Source of the DNA: Seiridium cupressi
Taxonomy: Eukaryota > Ascomycota > Sordariomycetes > Amphisphaeriales > Sporocadaceae
NCBI GenBank assembly: GCA_036674765.1
Contig: JARVKI010000063.1
Span: 124,001-188,000, forward strand
Length of the DNA: 64,000 nucleotides
Direction of reading: 5' to 3'
Shown here: piece by piece, positions 57,275 through 64,000 of the stretch
Position numbering within the stretch: the stretch's first letter is position 1
Layout of the letters: each line of letters starts with the position of its first letter
Made by a program: the position numbers and the translations under genes
The notes under the pieces: model-generated
The model's database searches: none
Told to the model about the DNA's origin: nothing
Seen by the model: the letters and a program-made list of their open reading frames with translations, nothing else

Positions 57275-59856
57275 ATGCGTATCAGCGCAGCATTCTTGGT
57301 GGTCGCCCCACTAGTTGGCGCGGCCGCCGCCCTTCGTGGGTCGCCGTGCTTCGAAGCTTGCCAAATGGTTCTGCGGCCCATCAAGTTCAACGACACCGCT
57401 GGCTTGTCACCATCACCGCCAGCCCGGCAATGCCAGAGCCACAAGGCGCTTGTTTCTCTATACCTATGTGCGAAGGTGTATTGTTCGGTGGAGGAGCAGA
57501 CGACCGGCCTTCAGTTCCTCAATAGTACCTGTCAGAAGAAGGTCCACGACTCGGTTCCTCCGTTCGACCTGATAGCGGACTATACTGGTGAGCTTATTGC
57601 ACATGTCCCACGTTACGAGAAACCGGACTGGGACGATGGTGTAACTTTTCAGGATGTCGTCATTCCTTCCGACCACTTCATCCTTCTAGCATATGATACT
57701 TTGGTGAGTGGATCATTCTCTGGTAGCATCGACGTCGCGCTGACAGTCAGGCTAGTACTCTTGGTCATACGCCTATCGATACCACTTTGTTTATGCGTAT
57801 GTGACACGTCTTTTTAAACTTACCATGACAGCTACTGATTGATGTTACTTAGAGGTGCGATGTTCGTCTTTTGGGGCATAGTTGTTGCCATCGGCCTCCT
57901 AAACAGGTTCCCTTTGTCCCTGAGATACAAGACAAGCCGTCGAACAGAACGCTCGGAGTATGCTCCTCTACGTGTTTCGGAGGGTGGCGGTCCTTCTCTG
58001 TCCAGAACTTCCAGACTGGGCAGCCTGGACATCTGGTTAAAGGCACGTCTAATAGTTCCTGCGGCATTTGGTTATAGGAAAGCGCAACCTTTTGGCTGGT
58101 ACACTGTGCCTCCCCGGATAGAGAGCTTGACTATTCTTTCTTTCATCATTCTGAACATCGTTTTCACCGTTCATGGCTATCATATATTCTCGGATAATCT
58201 CTAGTAAGCGATATTCCTTCAGAAATGAATGGGAAAATATGCTAAATCCCCCATACAGTTATCCGGATATGTTGAGTCAGTTACTGAGATACGTATCTGA
58301 TCGCACGGGTATTATAGCACTCGCAAACTTCCCTTTAGTGTGGCTCTTTGGCATGAGGAACAATATCCTGTTGTGGTTAACAGGATGGGACTTCGGCACC
58401 TACAACAACTTCCATCGCTGGGTAGCAAGAGTCGCAACAGTACAGGCCGTGATCCACTCCATTGGATACACAATTCTGGTTATCTATGGTAAGTCGTGAG
58501 ACTGCCGTTGGCTCAATCTCGCCCTCATCTCACCTCATACAGAAAACGGAATCGCACAATTTCTAGCGTATTGGAATGAGCTGTGGTGGACAACAGGAGA
58601 ACTGGTGAGTGGTTTCCTTCACAGACTGGCATTTCAACAGCACAGTGCTCAAATAACATCACTAGGCAACCATTTTCATGTGTGCTCTATTGCCACTATC
58701 GCTTTATTGGATGCGCCGCAACATATACGAGGGATTCCTGATCATTCACATCGTTCTGTCAACCATTGTGCTGGCCACTATGTGGGGGTTCGTTCTATCG
58801 TCCTTGCCCTGACCTATACATTCACTAACCATTTCCAGCCATATCTATCCGTTCAAGAGCCAGCCTTGGGATTCTATCATATGGATATCATGCTCCATTT
58901 GGGCTGTTGACCGTGCTAGTAGAATGCTCAGGACCCTCTGTTTCAGCCGCAAGTTCTGGAATACCCGCGCACAAGCTACTTATGACAGAGATGCCAACAT
59001 CATCCGACTCCGCATTCCCACCTCTCAAAGTTGGTATCAACCACGCCGGGGTACATTCTATTACTTGCATCTTCTCGAGGATAGACGGTTCTGGGAAAGC
59101 CACCCATTCACAATGTCGTCTTTCCGGCGTGGACGCCAAACCGGGGCGGCATTACTTGGTCGCTCTAGCACAGATTCGGCCGAGGCAGCGGGCCTGCTTT
59201 CTGGCGATGTTGAGGTAGAGTCCGTCAAGAGCGATGCTACCCATCCCGAGACGTCCACGATGGATTTCGTCATCAGACCGTATGATAGCTTTACACTACG
59301 TCTAGCGCGTGCTGCGGAAAGGGCATCGCCCCTTCCTTCTTCACTAAGGGTCCTAGTGGAGGGCCCATATGGCCACACACAGCCGTTGCATCGATACTCC
59401 AATATTGTGTTCATCGTTGGAGGAAGTGGTATTGTCGCCGCCCTCGTCCATCTCAGGGAGTTGTGCGAGGCCGGCAATCAGACAAAGAACATACACATCG
59501 TATGGGCAGTCAGAGAGGCAGCTTTCGCCTCTTCTGTTCTGCGGGAAGACATGTCTGACCTTCATGAGAGCGGAAAACTCTCTCTTGATATCTATGTGAC
59601 AACACCTGGGGAGCTCCCCGTTTTGGAGAATTTTCCCAGGACCGTCCGCGAGCATCTCGGCAGACCAGATGTCTACGAAGAGGTTGACAATGCTGTCCGT
59701 CAATCTGGCCGTGCTGGTAGCCTGGCAGTCGTGGCCTGCGGCCCTGCAAAGATGGCAGATGATGCTAGAAAGGCAGTGGTGGATACGCTGGGGACCGACT
59801 CTCGTCAGTGCTCAAATTTCTCTGTTGGTTATTTTGAGGAAGCCTTCAATTGGTAA
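57275..59856 (+). CDS. Ferric reductase transmembrane component (FRE/NOX superfamily)
   Basis: Exons 57275-57703, 57756-57796, 57853-58203, 58259-58488, 58543-58604, 58666-58787 and 58839-59856 encode 750 residues, the normal length. A signal peptide ([20 protein letters not shown]) and a Cys-containing extracellular region come first. The ferric-reductase membrane domain follows, with candidate haem histidines in NFHRW, VIHSIGY and FLIIHIVLS. The FAD-binding motif is HPFT at about residue 500, the NADPH site includes VEGPYG and VGGSGI, and CGP and a terminal FEEAFNW close the protein. It moves electrons from NADPH across the plasma membrane to reduce Fe3+ or Cu2+ for uptake. The 41-bp exon 2 ([14 protein letters not shown]) was placed by frame and splice sites. 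It is the only clearly intact gene right of 51 kb and converges on the arginase-like relic, with 76 bp between stops. Confidence 0.9.
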
Positions 59857-59932
59857 CTACGAAATATAGTCTTGGATGGCCTCGGCGATTTGGTACTCAA
59901 ATACCAGCACTGGACGCCATTCTTTCCGTTCC

Positions 59933-60905
59933 CTACACAGTCTGCTGCCTCGCAGCTAACATGGACACAAGATGGTCTGTCAGTCTGGTGATCATGTCCA
60001 ACCCTGGATCGTGATCTGCATTGACTTCCGCGATCGTCAATCCGCCGACCTTTTCACTAGCTAGAATCACCTTCAATGCCCGCATCATCTGGGAAAAGCC
60101 GACTCCTGTATAATTGGGCACATTTGCTAGAGGGAACATGACCGGATCGATCGAGTCGACATCGAGATGCACCAGGATGACATCAACATTCTCCCCAAGG
60201 ATCCTGAGAGCCTCTTTTGCCTGTTGTTCGGGCTGTCGCGCCACGGAGGACGAGCTTATCACTCTGTAGCCATGATCGAACAGGTACGCCAGGTGTTCTG
60301 GCTTGTTCACAGGATTTGACATGTTAATTCCAAACAAGACCATGTTGGATGCATCGCACAGGGGTTCACAGGTGAGCCGCGAGAACTGCCCCATGCTTCT
60401 TAGGGCACCCTCTGAACGGACACAGATGTGTCATGTTCATGCCTGCGAATATGCTCGTAGAGCTCTGGTCCGTTGGAGATGCTAAGTCCGTATCAGCGTC
60501 GATGTACAGGAAGCCGACCCGCCTTTGCGGACCGGCCTGGGCTGCATGGTGCCAGAATGCGGATAGGATGCCTGGGCACATGCCACATTCGCCCTCGAGT
60601 ATGAATTGGACTGGAGGCGGACTCCCCTGGCCGGCCAGACTCTGCGTCATGCTTCTGTGCACGCGGTGGCAGACTTCGATGTTTAGATCCTCGTTGCGCA
60701 CACCATTTTGGCTCATGCTTGTAGCTTTATAAGTCGCAGAACTGTCCAAAGCATTGTGCTCCGAGATTCTGCATACGCCCGTTTCTTGTAGCTTTGCGAC
60801 GATATTCACATCTCGGAATGCCTGTGGTGCTTTAGACTTTCCGGGGATGATGAAGCCGCAATCTGCCGGAACATATGTGATTGCAATTGCTTGTGATGCA
60901 GCCAT
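59933..60905 (-). pseudogene. Frameshifted arginase-fold (ureohydrolase-like) gene
   Basis: On the minus strand a frame from the ATG at 60905 carries the first half (ITYVPADCGFIIPGKSKAP, ILEGECGMCPG, LYIDADTDL, FAGMNMTHL). The second half continues in another frame from about 60415: VRSEGALRSMGQFSRL, CDASNMVLFGINMSNPVNK, VDVILVHLDVDSIDP, IAEVNADHDPGLDM. The conserved block is contiguous, so an intron cannot explain the shift; one extra base or two missing bases in ACACATCTGTGTCCG do. Together the pieces would cover about 320 residues, full arginase length. Two of the usual metal-binding motifs are altered (GGDHS to GECGM, DAHxD to DADTD), while the third, DVDxxDP, is kept. The family may therefore be non-canonical even before the frameshift. 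Confidence 0.7.
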
Positions 60906-61799
60906 CTAAATACAGTTTGATTTGGGATCACTTCAGATCATGCGGTGTCGTATCTGGCTAAGTGAAAATGAGATTGCAACGGTTATTTTGATATCGTTAA
61001 GTATTTTGACATTTTTTCTTTCCCGCGCCCTTCGGAAAGCATGAGGCCAGGCTTGGCACCAAAGCTGACGGCATCGATCTAACCTCCTTTGACGTCTCCG
61101 AATGTCAACAGTATCCTGACGCAGTTTACGCATGCAAGCCTTCCTGGATTTTCGGATTCCCTCAGACTACGTTAGACTGCCATACGTCATAAGTGTAGTG
61201 TAGAAAGCTGCACTGGCTTAGTATGGCTATCTTATCTCTTGTCTTCCCTATGGCCGGTGCGCCAATAGGTCTGGCATAGGGATGCCGCAACAAGCCAGCT
61301 GAGCCTTCTTATTACATCAGTGGGAGCGGTGTACAAAGTTCTTTTAAATAACATTACAGACTCCATAGCTTAGAGTTTCAAGACCTAAAACAATTGAGCC
61401 ACCAACGCAACTCGTAAGCTCTCGAACGAGACTCTCCATCAACGTGGTCCGCCAGTTCTGGAACCAACGAAGCCTGTAATAGTTTAATAAACGTGGTACG
61501 GGTTGTAGGTTCGAGTGCTTAGTGTATGCTGATGTATAATCTCGATAGGGAAAAGAAGCCCAAAGGATTGATTTACGCTCAGAGATTGATCAAGCAATCA
61601 TCACCGTGTAGCGTCCAACTCTGCGGGGAAGCGACATGATTGTCGCATTCTATGTGAAAATAAACCAACTATACATTAGGTATAGCTATGCACTCCTTCA
61701 CCACAGCACTTCGCCATATCTCTACAAATTACAATACTCTGTCTCTGGGTAACGGTCCTCTGTATTATTAAAAGAACAACGGCATGCTACCCTTGGACT
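60906..61799. other. Spacer between relics
   Basis: About 0.9 kb without a supported gene. It contains the promoter side of the arginase-like gene and AT-rich sequence. Confidence 0.5.
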
Positions 61800-62802
61800 T
61801 TGAGAATTTTTCAAATGCGGTATTCGCGCTTTGGACTAACGTAACGTAGGAGTTGCTAGGCACATATTTTGGTGCCTCTCCTTTCTACCATAGTCCACTT
61901 TTCGCAGCCGAGAGTTTGGGCCTGCTCGTCAATTATACGACTGGTGCTTCGATTTCCGGTAATTATTCAACCGGTGGGTCGCTACAGGGCAGCCTAGAGG
62001 CAGCTGATCCTTCTGACATCATCATATATTTCGGCATCATTGACCTTTCGGTTGAAAGCGAGACAAAAGATAGAACCAACATCGCTGGGATCGAGAGCCA
62101 ACTTAGTACTAGTGAGGTACAGCAACCGTGTGTTGTAGTTAGTTCAGTTTGGCGATCAACTGGACAACACGCCTCTCTTACAAAACTCAAATATTTATGT
62201 TATTCTTCGGACCGGATATCCAGTTCAGGATGGTGGCTCGGCAATATTCGACGTGCTTACGGGAATTGTGCCTCCAGCTGCACGTCTAGCCGTCAGCCAA
62301 TACCCAGCGAGCTACGGCGACGAGGTACAGATGACCGATATGAGCTTACAGCCGAGCTCTTCGAATCCTGGCAGGACATATACACATTATCAATATGCTG
62401 TGCAACCTTTTGGATTCGGCCTGCATTGCATCAATTTTACAGTTCCTTTCACAAAGCTATCTGCTGAAAATCATGAGTCTGCGGAATCCTGGCAATTAAA
62501 TACTACAGATCTCGTGTCAAATTGCACTCTACTGTATGTGGACTTGTTTTTATTCGGCAACGTCGAATGAAGTGCTACGAACACGGGCGGTGTTGCCTCG
62601 AATTTTGTAATGCTCATTTTTATTACAGGAGAACATGGCACAGAAACCACATCCCGTCAAGCGACTTGCCAACTACACGCGCTTTCGGAATATATCTCCC
62701 AGCCAAACGGACTCGGCTACATTGGACTTGACTCTTAGCAATCTCGCACGTGTGAACGAAGAGGGCAATACAGTGCTGTATCCTGGGCAAATATACTTTT
62801 AA
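61800..62802 (+). pseudogene. C-terminal relic of a GH3 beta-xylosidase
   Basis: Recognisable pieces occur in order but in different frames: LLGTYFGASPFYHSPLFAAE, then DIIIYFGIIDLSVESETKDR, then (shifted near 62150) VILRTGYPVQDGGSAIFDVL and ARLAVSQYPASYGDEV, TDMSLQPSSSNPGRTY, FGFGLHCINF, and finally (shifted again) LSNLARVNEEGNTVLYPG before a TAA at 62802. These match the GH3 C-terminal sandwich and fibronectin-III-like domains of fungal xylan 1,4-beta-xylosidases. A TAG lies just before LLGTYFG. The N-terminal catalytic barrel with its nucleophile aspartate is missing, so the relic cannot be active. Confidence 0.75.
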
Positions 62803-62815
62803 TTAAACCCTACAA

Positions 62816-63950
62816 TTAATGAAAGCAAACAAACAAAACAAAGTCAAAATAGGCAATGTAGGCGAGAAAGACACAGAATACAAGGAAATAATAAATGAAA
62901 ACTGTTAAATTGACAAGGGCAGATATATCCCATCGCCGTTCAAAACCACTATTCAGCCCATCGATATAGGTTGGCCCCATCATTTCTAGATAAGCATCAG
63001 GACAACGAGAAACATGAGAGAGGGTAAAGTTGGAGAGGCCGTAGTAGGCTATCAGGTGCCTAAGATTTTTGAGCAAATTGGTTGGCAACCACTCTTCATC
63101 GTGACAAGATATGATCTGCGGTAGCTTACGTTTCCTGAAAAAAAATACTCTTCCCAGCACGTTTCCTGTGTCTGACTTTCCTGGCCTTATTGGAAAATAT
63201 GGCTGGTACTCCCCGTTGCACATTGCCATCTCGTGATCAAAGGCGGCATAAGGCAGAGTCACCGTGAGCGATGGCGAACTGGTATAAATCCTCACTTGGT
63301 GGAGAGACTAGATGAACATCACATACTGTACCACGCGCCGGCCGTGTATGAGTACCCCAGTCCTGATGGGCGATCGATAATTGCGTCAGTGCCTCCTATC
63401 GCGGCTGTAACATCGTACCCGGGATACCTCTGCAAACTGCTGGCATGATGCTCTGGTCCCTGTCTCCAAAAGTGGTTACTCTGGCCATGTCTGACCATTG
63501 ATTCTGTTTTCAAGCCTAAGGAGATCGGCAGCAAACCACGCTGATCATCCCTACCGCAAGGAACACCGAGAAAGTCGGTGGAAAGGTCACTGGCCTCGAG
63601 CGGGGCCACCCAGTCCCTGCCATTAAACTTTTCTGTGTGGCTGTGGCTGTCGTCGATGACATCGTGACAGGACCGGCAGGGGACCTCTTCGGTCCAACTT
63701 GAGGAGAAGCCGGGCACCTACTGGCCCTTCTTCGCAGGAGGTAGCTAAAGATTGCAGCAGCAGCGTAGCTCGCCATCGGGATCGGGACGGCAGAACTCAT
63801 CGAACGGAACCCTGACGGCCGAGAAGCGCGGAGACGGGATGGCAACGAACGGTTCCTGCCGAATATCCCCGATACGCAGTTGGAAAGCGCTCCAGTTCCC
63901 ATCGGGCAGGCCATTCCAGGTGTTCAATGGTGCTTAGGCCGTCTCTTGAA
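62816..63950 (-). pseudogene. Relic of an A1 aspartic protease with internal deletion
   Basis: Minus-strand pieces: GNWSAFQLRIGDIRQEPFVA near 63.88 kb (start of the mature pepsin fold), GLGYSYTAGAWYSM near 63.33 kb, then YTSSPSLTVTLPYAAFDHEM and YFPIRPGKSDTGNVLGRVFF at 63.29-63.14 kb. The last is the usual C-terminal (G)xxxLGRxFL block. Several frames are needed and stops intervene. Between SYTAG and SLTVTLPY a family member would have well over 100 residues including the second catalytic aspartate; here only a few tens of bases remain. The assignment is by pattern and is moderately sure; the relic may begin beyond the window's last base. Confidence 0.55.
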
Positions 63951-64000
63951 CGATGACTGAATATGGATGACGATGGGAGTCGTTTGACACATCGTGTGAT

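Noticed and set aside
60400..60440. Explaining the arginase frame change by a 12-bp GT...AG intron
   Set aside because: Far below any spliceosomal intron length; the conserved protein block is contiguous, so a frameshift is the better reading.

Overview
The window is nuclear DNA of a filamentous ascomycete, most likely a sordariomycete. The intact genes carry many short spliceosomal introns (about 44-90 bp, GT...AG, CTAAC/CTGAC-like branch sites). The proteins are typical filamentous-fungal families: a glycoprotein X-like mucin, Zn2Cys6 regulators, a GPI-anchored Ser/Thr-rich wall protein, DASH subunit Ask1 and NuA4 subunit Eaf7. Exon models were built by hand from splice sites and reading frames; family names come from recognition of motifs, with no database search.

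Left part (about 1.7-33.5 kb) is a housekeeping region. In order: a large Sec7 ARF-GEF of the GEA/GBF1 class (nine-exon-scale gene, eight exons found); the replicative helicase subunit Mcm3, with an MluI cell-cycle box upstream; a small highly codon-biased GPI wall protein; a long mucin-like GPI glycoprotein (minus strand); a kelch-repeat membrane protein; Eaf7 and a GCP6-type gamma-tubulin complex subunit, divergent from a 430-bp shared promoter that holds five copies of a heptamer; Ask1; and a 76-residue Ser/Lys-rich small protein. Two spacers in this part are unusually long and gene-poor (12.2-16.0 kb and 19.1-23.1 kb).

Middle part (about 33.5-51 kb) is accessory. It opens with a 3.2-kb decayed gene whose N-terminus is the fungal STAND-type N-terminal domain; it has seven in-frame stops, all derivable from C-to-T changes, plus one frameshift. 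It is followed by a sorbose/mannitol-type short-chain dehydrogenase and two tandem, same-strand Zn2Cys6 transcription factors. The two factors share an intron placed exactly before the third zinc cysteine, which marks them as paralogues; the second uses a GC-AG donor there and has an unresolved frame gap further on. One or both may regulate the dehydrogenase (inference).

Right part (about 51-64 kb) is a gene graveyard around one intact gene. Relics: a 5'-truncated S41 protease, a truncated DUF6594-type membrane protein, two oppositely oriented protein-kinase fragments, a frameshifted arginase-fold gene, the C-terminal piece of a GH3 beta-xylosidase, and an A1 aspartic protease with an internal deletion. 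The intact gene is a seven-exon ferric reductase (57275-59856). A cluster of three hairpins at 51.26-51.51 kb may mark an old mobile-element end. No rRNA, tRNA, CRISPR or intact transposon was found.
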